A DNA stretch of 64,000 nucleotides from Ciona intestinalis (taxonomy: Eukaryota > Chordata > Ascidiacea > Phlebobranchia > Cionidae). The stretch covers positions 191,001-255,000 of the forward strand of contig NC_020173.2 in NCBI RefSeq assembly GCF_000224145.3, given 5' to 3'. Position 1 is the stretch's first letter; each line of letters begins with the position of its first letter. Below, piece after piece: positions 34,325-47,600 of the stretch. The notes under the pieces are model-generated. The model had not been told where the DNA came from, made no database searches, and saw nothing but the letters and a program-made list of their open reading frames with translations. A program made the position numbers and the translations under genes.

Positions 34325-37300
34325 ATGAATGTGGCGCTTAAAGTTGTAAGTTCCAGACTTCCTTACAAGTTTGCTTCTTTGTTTGTCAAGTGTGTTACTT
34401 GTGTTGATAACCCAACAATTCGGTCACGTACATTTTTCACACAGAGTAAAAGTAAGTTGTAGGTATTATTAAGGTATAATCAGCTTTATATAGGCCTACA
34501 CAGTATCGTAACACACAGTCACAAACAAGGTTTATTTACGCGAAGCAATATCATTATTATCCATTGTTTTATGAATGGATCAATATGCAAAAATATCATT
34601 TACATTTAACATCCCACAGCCTGACAGCCATGGCTGAAAACATCTTTCCTCTTAATTTTTGCTTGATTTAATTAATATGAGAATCTGTACATGTAGTTGT
34701 AGTTTGCAAACCTCTACAACTATATGATCATACAACAAGAGTAATTTTAATTAGCCAGTGTTCGTAATCTTTTCTATTGGCTTTTAGGAACAAGGATATT
34801 GGTTATGGTAAATAAATAATATAATAAATGAATAAATGTAATTTACTTTGTCCTAGCTTGAAAACGCCAGTCACTATAACAAGGGTGTTTTTTACACCTC
34901 TTGCCATTTCACAAGTTACCATGTATGTTACTTGGTGTGTGATTATTTAGAGGTTTCTTTCCCTTTTTTATTTGCGGCTGATAATTTGGACAATTCATTA
35001 GCAACCACTGAGTTGAAGCATTTGATGTAATTAAACATTTTTATGTTAGAAGATTTTGTTATGTTAAGTATGTAATAGTGTTTACGAAAATTGTATTTTT
35101 TATTGATTTAAATAGCCTGAGTGATTAAAATATATTTTGTAGAAAATCATAGAAACGCTTGCATTGCAATTAGAGCAAGTAACAACATTCGAAGCTTTGC
35201 ATCTGTATTGACAACCATGGTACAACCTTTACAAAATCAAAGATGGGATTTGAGTGCTAAAGAAATCAAAGAACAAGCAGATGCGCTGATGGAAAGTATG
35301 AAAGCTGTGTATGACCAAGTTGCTGCAGTGTCTGTTCATGAGGCAACTTTCGAAAATTCTATTCTTCCAATATCAAACCTGGATGTTACATCCTCTGTTA
35401 TAAGGTTAGTTGATCTATTTAAAGTTGTCGTTTATTGACTTTATACAGGATTTTCAAAATTAATTCCTGGTTTGTTTACTACCTAATTGAAATGATTGTT
35501 TGAATTGGTGAAGTCAAAGTGTTCAATAAGAGATCATAGATCTAATGAATGAGCACGGCTTAAACTAATTAGTATAATATAGTAGGGTGGGGGGGAGATG
35601 GGACACCTTTAACACATAATTTCTCAATAACCTGATCGTGTTTTAAACAATTAACAACGGTCTGTGGAAATTGTAAGGATACGCTTTCATAATTCTTTGA
35701 ATTTTCTTTGTTTACTACCAAAAAAGAGAAAACAAAATAAAAAGGTGTCCCATCTTTCCCCACCCTACTATATTAATTGATCCTTTTACTACAACGATCG
35801 ACTGGGCTCAATTAAAAAAAAATCTGAAGTAACCAACAAAACGGGTTCTAGTCGCCATTGGTGACTGTAGAGCAGTAGGCTCCTGTAGAGCAGTATAGCT
35901 CCTGTACCATGTGTTTATTGTAAACTTACACTAGTTAACGTTGTTGTCGGTTAAAAACATTTGTTTTTATGAATTTAGACAAACCGTAAACACGCAGCAG
36001 CCTAATTATGAAATGTTAAAAGTTAATATTAATCATATAATGCTTAATTAAAAATAATGTTCCAATTACGATAAATGATAATAAGGTATAAGAGCAGTGT
36101 TTTTGATGCGTTCCCACTTAAATGGAAATAGTTTGATTCAGGCGTGAATCAAAGTGAGGATTCCTTATCTCACCAACACGTGCGGCCCAGGCAGACAGTA
36201 TAACCGCTGTCTGGACAATCTGGTTACTGGATCTACTGGCCTAACGGTTATGGCACCCGCTATTATAGCCTAATATCCCGGGTTCGAACCTTGCCTGTCG
36301 TAACAATTATTTTGGATTTATTTCCTTTTTATTTATATTTGCGCACTAACGTAAACAAAGCCAAAAGTACCGATTACTGTGCTACGGGTTCCCGACGTTC
36401 CCGATGCATGGCAGTTTACTTGACTCGTAGGCGTTATGATCATTAATTACTCATTGATTGGACGATTTCATACACTATGATTTATGAGACTAAGCTTTGT
36501 TGGAATTAATGTATCGAAAACAATCGATTAATCAATGTTAAAGTACATTTTAACCACGAATTAGCGCATTAAACAAACAGAAAAGTAATCGTTAATTACT
36601 CGCTAATTAGGCGAACGTATGCAGTATGGTTTATAAAACTATGCTTAAATTCAAAATATTTATTACAGTACAATCATTTTATCAAAGTTTAAGGTGCATT
36701 TTGAATTTGGCGCATTTGATTAAACAGTAAAGTAATCGGTAATTAATCGCTAATTATGCGGTTTTAAATCTAAAAATGTAGTCTAAAAATTCTAAATATA
36801 TAATATGATTTGATTTCAATCAAGAGATTAAAGAATAAATGAAATGAGAATTGCGATAAGTGCGGAAAAAAATCGCTCTATTAGCAACAACAACGCCAAA
36901 ACAACTGTTCGACAAAAAGGATCTATATGACCACTACCGTGCTTAATAACGTCACTTATAACTTGATGACGTCATTTTTTGCACAACATGTAGAAGCAAA
37001 TAAAGTTAGATATTACACACAAAAACATATTGCTGCATAATACCTAAAAACTTGTTAAAACAGCTTACATAGCCGTCTTTGCGTAAAACCAACATTTTAG
37101 CCAGTTACTTAGACGGGCAAGCCCCAGAGCAACATTGAGATCAAATAAAATCGCTTTTATTAGACAGAATGACATTAAAGCCATAATTTTAGGGCAGAAT
37201 ATGGACCATCTTCTAAAAAATCCTTTACAGGTTTCAAATCAAGTTTAGTAAAAAATTTTAAATGCTATAATGCCTTTTTGAACTGGTATATTGGTAGATA

Positions 37301-40300
37301 ATTTCTTCCTCTTTCAAATAAACCAACTATAAGTCAACCTATGAACATTTTTGTGAACACTTGTTTCAAAATGCATATTTGCATTACTCGTCTCTAAGGA
37401 GTTAAGAGAAATGGCCGCACAACCGCTATTCATGTGACGGTTCAGAAGGCAGAACACCTGTTTTAATAAAATGTTGTTTAAACATGATTTTATTTAGAAA
37501 CAACTTGGATTTTTATCAGCACGTTCATACAAACAAGGAGCTTCGAGATGCAAGTACTGAATGTGATAAAAAGTTGTCTGAATTTGAAATTGAGTTGAGT
37601 ATGAGAAAAGATGTTTATGACCGGTGGGTAGAAATAATAAATATATTGTATTCCTCAAATTCATATTTTTAATATAAAACTATATCTTGCTAATCTCATA
37701 TGATCTTATGTTCGTATAAGATACTCTGACATTTGTTAAAAAAAACTCCAGGTAAAAATTGAACATCTAATTGTTCATAGCACGATTTCAAAGATGTAGG
37801 TGCTGTATCCATATTAATACTTCTACAAACACTTGCCCAGTCTGCCTATTGAAAAGGCAATGCTGGGCATACTTATAATAACAAAGTTTTACTTTATATG
37901 TATATATATATTATATTTAATTTCCTTTTATTATTATATAGTAAAGTATGGTAATAAAAAACAATGGGGTACTTGGGGTAAGAAAGGACAACCAGCCAAG
38001 CCCCGCTAAAAAAACGTTTTATCGCAAACAGCTTTTGTGGGGAAAAAGGTCATTTATGTGGCTTATATTTTATCCTAACTGTCATTCAAGGTGGTAATTA
38101 TTTTTTCAGTAAAACACAAAATAATAAATCAAACAAAAAACTGACAAAAGAACTTTTTTGTGTGAAGGCCTTTCGTGATAAATTTATTATGAATGCAGGC
38201 AGTTTCGGTAAAGTCAGGATATCATTTAGATTTTAAACAGCCTTTACCATCTAGTTAAACCAAGTGTGATGCTCTATATAGGATATGTAACTTATAGGCT
38301 TTGTTTTTAGTCCAATAAACATTATTTGTGGTCATAAATTATAAAACAAAAGCTTTAGGAAAAGGCTGTGTATAGGATATATTTTGATTTTGTGAAAAAA
38401 AGATGGAAAGTTGAGGTTTGTGAGAAAATATAGACTACATAATACCTAAGTTGTGTGACTAATATTGTATTATTACCCTGTACTTCCATTTTTGTTTATT
38501 TAGCTTTTTTTGATTAAGTTAAGTTGCTTTGAAAACATTGTTTTTCATTGCCACGCTAATGTTTTTTACCCCAAAGCCAGGGGGGAGTTAAAAACAAAGT
38601 AATTAGTAGAAATCCTACAATCATTTTTGGACATCAAGGTATGATGAATAGGCCTACTGTTCCTCCAGACTAATTTTTTTTTATTTTTTTATTTATTACT
38701 TTGGGAAATTCGAAAGTTTATGTTTTATGTATTTTATTACCCCACTTTACTGTATAGGCCTATAGGTGTTCAAATCTTTGTAATGTCACAAAAATGCAAT
38801 ATATTTAAATTTAGATTAAGAATTATTTAAAATATTGGCACATGTATGTGTCACTTTGTGTGTAAATAATATTTTGTGAAACCATTTATTGTTGTTGATT
38901 GGCAGGGTGGTTGCTGTGGAGGGAAGTAATATGCAATGTTCCAATGAAGGTAAACGTCTTGTCACCAGGATGGTTAAACTGGGTAAAAGAAATGGACTTC
39001 ATCTTGATGATGAAACTCAAGCTAAAATAAAGGTAACAATAAGTTAAAGATTGCAAGTAATGCATAACATGTCTGTGGGGCTTTCTGTATAATTGTTTAA
39101 TGATGTGTTATTACTTCACGCGCTATGGTAGTTACTTTGGTACAGCAATTACGTTAGGTTGTGATGTGTCTTGTTTAATATTTGTTTGTACTTTGTACAT
39201 ACTCATTGTTTTAGTTTGTTAAACCTGAATAAAGTAAGTTAGTATTTAATAGTATATCATTGTGATTATGAACATATTGAAAAAAATTTAGTTTTGTTAC
39301 TAATATTGTACCTTTTGGTGTTTTTTAATTTAATTCCTTAAGTTCATTTCATAGCTTAATTTTTTTGTATGTTTTTTGTTATTTCACTGGTCTCAGAAAA
39401 GATTATTAAATCTACTTTATTTATTTCAGGCAAATAAAAAGCGACAGACCGAGATTGGTATAGATTTTCAGAAAAATTTAAACGAAGAAAGTGAAAAACT
39501 TTTGTTTGAACCAGAGCAACTTGCCGGACTACCAAATGGTTGGAAGGGTTAAAATATTTAAGTTAAAAATTGTTCCACGAATATACAGTAGTTAGCATAT
39601 ATAATTTTCAAAGCACTGTTGCAAACTCCCATTTAAAAATACCTAAACCAACATCACAGCAAAACATTTGGTGAACTTTTTTTAAATAAATTATATCGGG
39701 TTTTGCTTAAATCTGCTACCACTGTAGAGTGAGTGAGTGTGTATTCTTTCGTGAAACTATTATTGATAATTACTTTAAATCAAGAAGTGAACCAATGGTT
39801 TGTTTAAATTATCAGACATTTAAAGAAAGCAAACGGCCATAAATATACATGGTGTGTGCCGTGTGGTCTCGCAACCATCATGGAGTTGCATATATAGGAT
39901 ACTGTTTGCCTTTTGTATAACCCCAAATTCTTCAATCATCCGCAGTAATTTCTGACTAAAACACCATTTCTTGATAGACTTCATCAAATCTTTAAACAAA
40001 GACAAAGACAGTGGAAGCAAACTAGTGGTAACATTAAAATATCCGCATTATTTTCCAATCATGAAGAAATGTTCGGTTTCACAAACAAGGAAAGTGTTGG
40101 AAACAGCTTTTAACAGTCGCTGTAAAGAAGTAAGATTGCCGAATGATATTCAAACGTAACTTCGTTAATTATTCAACCATGTAGGCAGTATCACAGATTT
40201 GTTTTGTTACTGAGGTAAAATTTTGGAATTATTTTTTAAATTAAAAAGTAAAAAAAATACTGTAGGGGTAAAAATGAGTGAATGTCACAAACTCGCAAAT

Positions 40301-43300
40301 TAATGCTGCTTTAGGTAACTTCTATTTTTTCAGCAAAACAGTGCAATTTTGGCTGAGTTGGTTAAACTAAGAGCAGAGAAAGCAGCAATACTTGGTTATG
40401 AGAATCACGCAGCATTCGTTCATGATATGAGGATGGCAAAACATCCAGATAATGTCATTAAGTTTACGAATGAACTTGCAGGTGATTTTGTTATGAAATA
40501 TTGTTCTGTGTTCCTGTAATTTCCTGATGGAATAAAAAAGCGCGGAAAAGATGATCTATGTTTAGGTGGGAATCCCAGATTATACTTTCTGCATACCACC
40601 CTTAGTGTTTCTGCCAAATTATGTTATCATTCCCTTGGTATACACAACACACAAGTACTAGTGGTTAATCTATGCGGTTTCATTTTGTTCCAAATATTCT
40701 CAGAAAAACTACAACCACTGGGAAAATGTGATAGAGATGAAATGCTTCGTTTAAAAAAAGTGGAATGTAAAAATGGCAACGAGGAATTTGACGGTGTGAT
40801 TAATATGTGGGACTTAAGGTAATAACGAACATTTTGACGTCCGATTCATGTAACCTTAATTAAATTCTCTTAAGAGCTTTTTATTTTCATTACTTTGCCT
40901 AGCAGCAAACGTTTATGTGTTTATGTTTATTTTGCAGATACTTTATGACCAAAATTGAGGAAATGAAATATTCAGTTGACCATGACAAACTTAAACAATA
41001 TTTTCCCATTCACATTGTAACCAAAGGATTGTTGAATATCTACCAAGAACTGCTCGGTTTAAGGTAGTTATGTGGCATATTTTGGTTTGTTTAAAATTTA
41101 AAAAAATTGTGATATTATTTTTCTCATCCTGATGCAGTAGCACATTGGTTAGATTGCTTACTGCCTTGATACCATTTGTAGGTGTGTGTATTCCGACACT
41201 TAGTCTATTTTTTACCCAGATGGTGTTAATACTTGTTTAAATCAGCACTGATATTAAAAACAAAACCAATTTAAAAAACAACCACCCCCATAGTGTATTA
41301 TACAACACTTGTAATGTGTTGTAACTTTAAATTAGGATGATGCTGACAGTCTTTAAAATAAATAATTGATTATACCAAAGATATGAGCAAGTAGATGATG
41401 CGCACGTGTGGCATGAAGATGTTACGTTATACTCCGTGAAAGATGATGCGAGTGAAAAGTTAATCGGACATTTCTTCCTTGACTTGCATCCAAGAGAAGG
41501 AAAGTACGGACACGCTGCTTGCTTTGATTTAATACCTGGATGTTTGAAAGCAGACGGAACACGACAGCTTGGTAAATGAATGTTATTAAAACACACCAGA
41601 AGGTCTAAATTATACAAAAACTTTATTCATTTAGTAATTTATGCCTCCTCAACCTACAATGCTTAAATATTGTGGTGAAAGTTACAGCCATGTGTTCAAA
41701 AGTCTTTCTAACTATGCTAAGATATGTTGTATTACAGCTGTAGCAGCGATGGTTGCAAATTTCACGAAACCAACTTCCGATGCTCCGTCATTACTCACTC
41801 ATGATGAAGTTGAAACTTTTTTTCATGAATTTGGTCACGTGATGCATCAAATATGTGCAGAGGTAACATGTGGAAACAAAAGTAATTCTACCAAATAAAA
41901 CATTTTATCAAAATAGTTAACAATGACTATTTAAAGTTGCCGCAATTAAGAAGGATTGCCAAGGGGTCCAGGGGAGATTTTAACAGCTTTGAGTGAGCGT
42001 GCACTGAAATGATATACTTCTTACAATAACAATTGAATATTAATCGGCAAGTCAGTGGCAAAGACCTTTTTGTTTATGACTCCGGGATTAGGTGTGCTGT
42101 TCTCAAGCTTTTTATGATACAGATACTTAACTATTATGTTGTATGCTGTTTATAAGATAACTATGAGGTTTCACGAGCACACAAACCATCTGTTAAATAA
42201 ATGATTAAACAATATAACACAGGCAGAATATGAAATGTTTAGCGGAACAAGTGTTGAATGTGATTTTGTGGAAGCCCCTTCCCAGATGTTGGAAAACTGG
42301 TGTTGGGAATATGAACCACTCAAACAAATGTCACAGCATTATGAAGTAAAGTATTTACTGAGGCTTGAACTTTTATTTCCCTTTTTGTTGGAATTAAAGT
42401 ATTTTTGTATTAATTATATTGTAGCAGATTAACTCATTTTATATTTAGTGTACAGACAACAGCTGAATCTCTAATACCATATTTTTCCCTCCTGACCAAA
42501 CAATTTAAAAAGCCATCGTTGCTTATATTTCATTCTGTGACATCCCTGGTGATGCTTGAGTGCACATACGTTTATTACAATGGGAAATAGTGTAGCATTT
42601 ATAATTATAATATAACACTATGTGTACAGTATTATTTAAAAGTGGCCTATATGGCTTTTAACAAATATCAGAAGGTCAGTATCTCACCTACAATTGTATC
42701 CGTTTTTACAAACTTTCTTGCCATAAGTAAAGGTAAGTTTACCTTGTTTTTTGTTCTTCATATTATTTATATTTATAAGGATGGAAGTGAAATACCCCAA
42801 AAGTTGATTGAATCTTTGATCAAGTCTAGGAATGCAAACACTGGTGTCTTTTATCTGAGACAAATTGTTTTAGGAACCCTTGACCTGAATATTCATATGT
42901 GTGACCATGCAGATATTGTACAGGTGCGATGCATAAGCTTCTTTTATGTTGACTGACTAAAACCAAACTGTTGATGACAAAAACTAAAATGTTTTTACAA
43001 AAGAAAATGAAAAATAAACTCATACAAAGATCTAAACTACCGAAGGTTAATTTAAGGGTTTAAAAGGTTTTAAATGGAAGTGTAAGAAATGACTGCATGA
43101 TGAAAAGGGAACCATGCTCTACTGGGCAAATAAATTGTGACACAGATTTGGAATGTATTAAAGGAGGGGGTGTCTTCTAAAAATCGTGAGCCTAAATAGT
43201 AGGTGAGTAATGAGTTTATATTCCACTATTCCAGGTATATGCTGATGCTTGCAAGAACATTCTTTGTATTCCTGCTACAGAAGGAACCTGCATGCCAGCA

Positions 43301-43869
43301 ACTTTCGGTCATTTAGCTGGTGGATATGATGCTCAATATTATGGTTACTTGTGGAGTGAAGTGTTTTGTTTTGACATGTTTTACTCCAGGTAGATGTTGG
43401 TTGCTTTTCTGTGCTAGTATAGTCTATAGTAAGACCAGATCCCCTTTACCAAAGGTTCAATGATGCTACCAATGCAGTCATGCTTGAGCCTGACACTAAA
43501 CTCTATTTGCTTCAACCCAGCGGTCGCTTTGATTTTTTCAATTTGATAATTATATGACAACAGTTACCCACAAAGTTTTGTGATAACTGGTAAGCAGGCA
43601 AAGTGTATAAAACCACTGCCATTTTTAACTCTTAAATTGCCGCACCACAAAGCACAATGATAGACAGTCATCATCATCCTATGTTATGTTGCATTAGATT
43701 TAAGAAAGAAGGAATCATGAACCAGAAAGTTGGTCGTGATTACCGAGAGAAGATTTTAAAACCCGGAGGTTCAATTGACGCAGAGCAGATGTTGAGAAAC
43801 TTTCTCGGAAGAAATCCAAACCAAGATGCCTTTCTTCAAGCAAAGGGATTATCAGAAAAATCTTCCTAG
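34325..43869 (+). CDS. NLN: Neurolysin / thimet oligopeptidase (M3 zinc metallopeptidase)
   Basis: A soluble peptidase that cleaves short bioactive peptides. Fifteen exons: 34325-34451, 35143-35404, 37498-37623, 38906-39032, 39430-39547, 39978-40129, 40334-40481, 40704-40818, 40938-41063, 41381-41571, 41738-41862, 42223-42345, 42780-42923, 43235-43389, 43698-43869. Phases agree and give 736 residues (human NLN 704, THOP1 689). The zinc motif HEFGH (527-531; bases 41824-41838) and the third ligand Glu556 in [12 protein letters not shown] are intact. [25 protein letters not shown] and [20 protein letters not shown] are family blocks. [10 protein letters not shown] is nearer to NLN than THOP1. 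The N-terminal 80 residues are basic, Ser-rich and almost acid-free, like a mitochondrial presequence. An in-frame ATG upstream at 34265 is possible. AATAAA is at 43896-43901. Confidence 0.95.
34840..35030 (-). mobile_element. SINE, minus strand, 5'-truncated
   Basis: Blocks match the family tail and middle in reverse complement (gaataaatgtaatttacttt, cttgccatttcacaagttac, tgtatgttacttggtg, aatttggacaattcattagc). The tRNA-like head is missing. It lies in intron 1 of the peptidase gene. Confidence 0.75.
35580..35771. mobile_element. Short MITE nested in the dispersed repeat
   Basis: Inverted ends tagtagggtggggggga and tctttccccaccctacta; 190 bp, internal blocks gacacctttaacacataatt and aaaggtgtccc as in the 10595 copy. 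Confidence 0.9.
36229..36300 (+). other. tRNA-like block in dispersed repeat copy B
   Basis: ctggcctaacggttatgg resembles an A-box and gggttcgaacc is a canonical B-box, about 40 bases apart. Pairing of the T-stem and acceptor stem is poor, so a functional tRNA is unlikely. Confidence 0.4.
37938..38757. mobile_element. 0.8 kb inverted-repeat element
   Basis: The left end reads tatagtaaagtatggtaata and the right end carries the inverse tattaccccactttactgta. Partial copies lie at about 300-600 (left part, reversed) and 8818-9045 (right part). It is noncoding. It sits in intron 3 of the peptidase gene. Confidence 0.7.
41140..41230 (+). mobile_element. Degenerate tRNA-headed SINE fragment
   Basis: agcacattggttagattgct followed by a diverged middle. 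Similar heads occur at 46735, 51615, 52850 and 54760, apparently a second SINE subfamily. Confidence 0.45.
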
Positions 43870-44697
43870 TTTGTGTTTTGGATTTTGAATTAGTTAATAA
43901 ATGTGAGTGGTTAGTTTGGCACCAGATAAGGAATCTTTACAGAATTGTGTAACAGTAAACCCACATTTCTAAAGGAGCATTTGTGTTAGTTATGGGGAAA
44001 TACGACATATTATATGCTAACGGTATCTATCTTATGCCACAGTAGGCCTACTATGCATAAAAAGTTTTACAAACGTAATGAAAGTTTGACACAATTTGGA
44101 AATAACAAAATATTGTTGCAGTATAGAATATGTGCGTCTCAAAATGGTACGAATACGTTGGTGTTTTTTGTTATTACAGTCATGTTATAGTTACAACTTC
44201 ATTATCTAGCCCTACCGCAATTATACGTCTTTTTTAACGCTGCCGGAAACTAATTGAAACGATCGAACCGGGCAAGCGTAAAAACTAGACTAGACAAGAG
44301 AAAAAGTCGACAAAGGAAGCCTTTGTTTACGATGTCTCGTCTGCGAAGATAAACCAATTTTGGTTTCGTGCAACAAGCTTTAGTTGCTTTAACGTAATAT
44401 TATATAGCTGTAAATGAGCATGCTACATTGATTTGTTGTTTATAAATTAATTAACGATTCTTATTGGAGGCTAGACAGCGGGTAAGGTTTGTTTCGTCAC
44501 TATAGTGAGAAGTTCGAGTGGTTTGCTTTCGAATTAAATGAGTTTACGCAAACTTAGTCAGGTCTGATGGGTTCATACGGCGTAGTTAGCGAAGTAGAAA
44601 AGAAACGCAACATTCCGCTGTATAGATTACTTTTATAAACTAAGCATTTAATCAGGTTTTTGACATAGATAAGTGAAATGCAAGTGATCTTGTAACA
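43870..44697. other. Intergenic region peptidase / FREM1
   Basis: Contains the peptidase polyadenylation signal (43896-43901) and the presumed FREM1 promoter. I recognise no other feature. Confidence 0.5.
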
Positions 44698-47600
44698 GTG
44701 TTAGGCAACACAATGGGGCGAATGCTTATTTTTGTGCTTGCCCTGGTTGTAAACTGCTGTTTAGGAAACACACATGCTCAACAAATACGGCACAACTATG
44801 GGATAGAAGTAGCGAATGGCCGAGTCGTTTATATGACGAAGAATTTGCTTTCTTTCCCAAGTGACCCTGAAACTCCGTGCAAAGTTGAAGTTGTGCAAAA
44901 CGAACCGATGTATCAAAAAGTCGGATCCTTTACGCCCGAGGTATCGTTTCAAATATAAAAGAGATTATCAAAACACTATCTGTCATTGCCTGAAGTAATA
45001 TTTTACTAAAAAGCGTTTTGCAGACGTTCGATTGCGACTACCTCCCGAATTCTGTTAGATACGAGCACAACGGTTCACCATTTCTTCATGAAGATGTTGT
45101 TAAACTTCGAACTTACATTCTTATGCCTAACGAAACTGTTCAAGTATGAAAGAAATGTATTATGGCGTTGCAAATATTAACCAAAAGTCTAACACAGGAA
45201 ACCGTGTTAGTGCATATCACAATATTAAATTCTCGATGTGACATCATTCAAATTAACGAAGTACCATTGCGTGTGGAAAGGACAACTTCGGTAAGAAATG
45301 TTACTTTGGATTAAACATTCCATACATTCTGGTATTTAAACAGGTTTCCAACCCGATCAACAGAGATGTAATGGAGTTTCATTACGACCGTGATTTTGAT
45401 ACTATATGCGAGGTTCAGATCATGTACGAGGGTTTATATGATTTTCCCGCCCATGGGGAATTGGTTAAAACCGCAAACTCAACAGACGAACATGAATTGA
45501 CGTAAGTAAAATATAATGTTATGGAAAGCAAAGTTCAAACATTTCTGGAGCGCCTGGAATGTCATAATTTGCTTGTGCGGATTGGTGCGCGTTTTATCGT
45601 CAATGGTTCGTAAATTTCGTCCCAAGACGAAAATTTGTGTCCACTATATTATCATAGCATCCTGTATCATATAATATGCTGTATATTAAATACACGATAT
45701 AAATATTTTATAAACAAAATAAGAGGTTTATGTAGCGACCGATCGTACGAAGGGAGTTCCCCTTATGTAACAAAAAAAACCCACACATGTTCTACAGTAG
45801 AGTGGGGAAGATGGGACACTTAAGCACGTAATTCTCAATTTTTTTTTAAATTTTGGGTGATTTCGCAAATTAGTATGACCATACCCCTATTAATTGACAA
45901 CAATACAAAAAATATATTAAAACATGCGAGGAACTTAGCGATTCGCACAACATGTGTAGCTTTAACAATTCATATACACACGTAAATTAATTTAAAAACA
46001 CACGTAAATAACACAAAATAGTACTGTACGCTTTGAAAATTTAGTTTATACATTCTTAATCTTGCCTTACTGGTACCGTTTTTGACATGTTACTTACAAT
46101 ATATTCTTTTATAGAAAATGGTATTGTTTGAATAATAATGGGTATTGTTCAAACATCATTTGGTATCCATTGTATAGTGGGATGAGGAAAGATAGGACAT
46201 TTTTTCATGCTGTTTTCTTGCCCCTCTTAGTAGTAAACAAAGAACATTCTATGAATCTAGAAAACTAGTTCAATCGTTTACACTCACAACCACCAAATTT
46301 CATTGGCTTTGGCCTGTTTAAAATATACTGTTTCTCTTTAACATATTTTTTTTATATTTAAAAACAGTAATCGGCTTTGATGCGCGCTTTATAGAATGGT
46401 GATAATATTGTCAAATAACTCTGTAACATTTTTTTCCTTTCATAAAAAAAATATAATAAAAGTCTTGACTGACCAAGTGTCCGATATTTCCTCACCCTAC
46501 TACTCTTCCCCCATCTAATATATAAGGTTAGTAGAGACCAATATAGGAATCGGATTGTAAAACAATGACAACAAGTCTTGTGGTAACCAGTAAAATTAAT
46601 GGTTCAAAAATGTTTCTTAGATTTCACTGATTCCCAATGTCTAATTTTTTGGAAAAAAATTGAAAATTTGTGTCTATTAAAAAAACAGTATTCAAAAAAA
46701 TGGTGGACAATGGTAAAATAATGTTAAGGTGGTCTGTCGCTTTTGCAAAGTGGTTAAAGCACTCACGTCGTAACCAAAGGATACCTGGTCACTGCGCTAA
46801 CTTAGGGGTTAATATGGGTTGTTTACATTTGTGTGTCCTATATTTTCAAACTTTAACAAGTATGCAAAGGGACTCTTGCACTTAATTCCACTCTACACTC
46901 ACAGGTCTCCACAATATATTAGAACTGGGACAATTGTATCAAGATGCGATGACTTTTTATTGTTAGGTGTTCGATACAAACATGGATCATCCCCCACACC
47001 TGATGTTGATTATATTCCAATTCATGTCATTGTTACTGACAGGTAACAGCTTCAGTTAGTAATCAGATTCTGTTAATGTCAAACTGATTAACAACTTCAG
47101 GAGATCTGGTTCTGTTTTAACACAAGAGAAGCATTACCTACCTGTGATAATTTCTTATGCATTCCCAAACCAACCACCAAAGCCTTCATTTACAAATATG
47201 TACATTCTTGAGGTAATGCAGATATCCCATCTGTTTACTTGCTCATTACAATTCAAGTAATTGTTCTACGTAAATACAGGTTGACCAATTTGTGCTTACC
47301 AACATTTTGCCGATGACTGTGTCAGCAATGGATGGTGAAACTAACAATGAACGTCTTATTTTCAATATTACTAAACCACCAGCTGATGGGTTTATTACAC
47401 ATTTGAATGATGAAAGCAAACAGATTGACTCGTTTTTGCAAGAGGTATTTCTTTGTTATTGGTTTTATTACAAAAAAAAACATCGGATGGTTTAATTTAA
47501 CAAAGTTTTGTTTTTATACAGGATTTACAGAGTCTTCAGATTGCATATCAACCACCAAATATTAGTTATCCAGAAAGACATTCTTTTGTTGTTGAATTCG

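Larger units (their letters stand above)
35533..36952 (+). repeat. Unclassified dispersed repeat, copy B
   Basis: About 1.4 kb in intron 2 of the peptidase gene, homologous to 16668-17573. It contains a nested MITE (35580-35771) and about 200 bp, absent from copy A, around a tRNA-like block at 36229-36300. Two related units (about 36535-36612 and 36690-36765, sharing aagtaatcg-taatta-tcgctaatta-gcg) show an internal duplication that copy A also has. Confidence 0.8.

Noticed and set aside
36229-36300. A functional tRNA gene
   Set aside because: A- and B-box-like blocks are present, but the T-stem and acceptor stem do not pair well and the block lies in a repeat.
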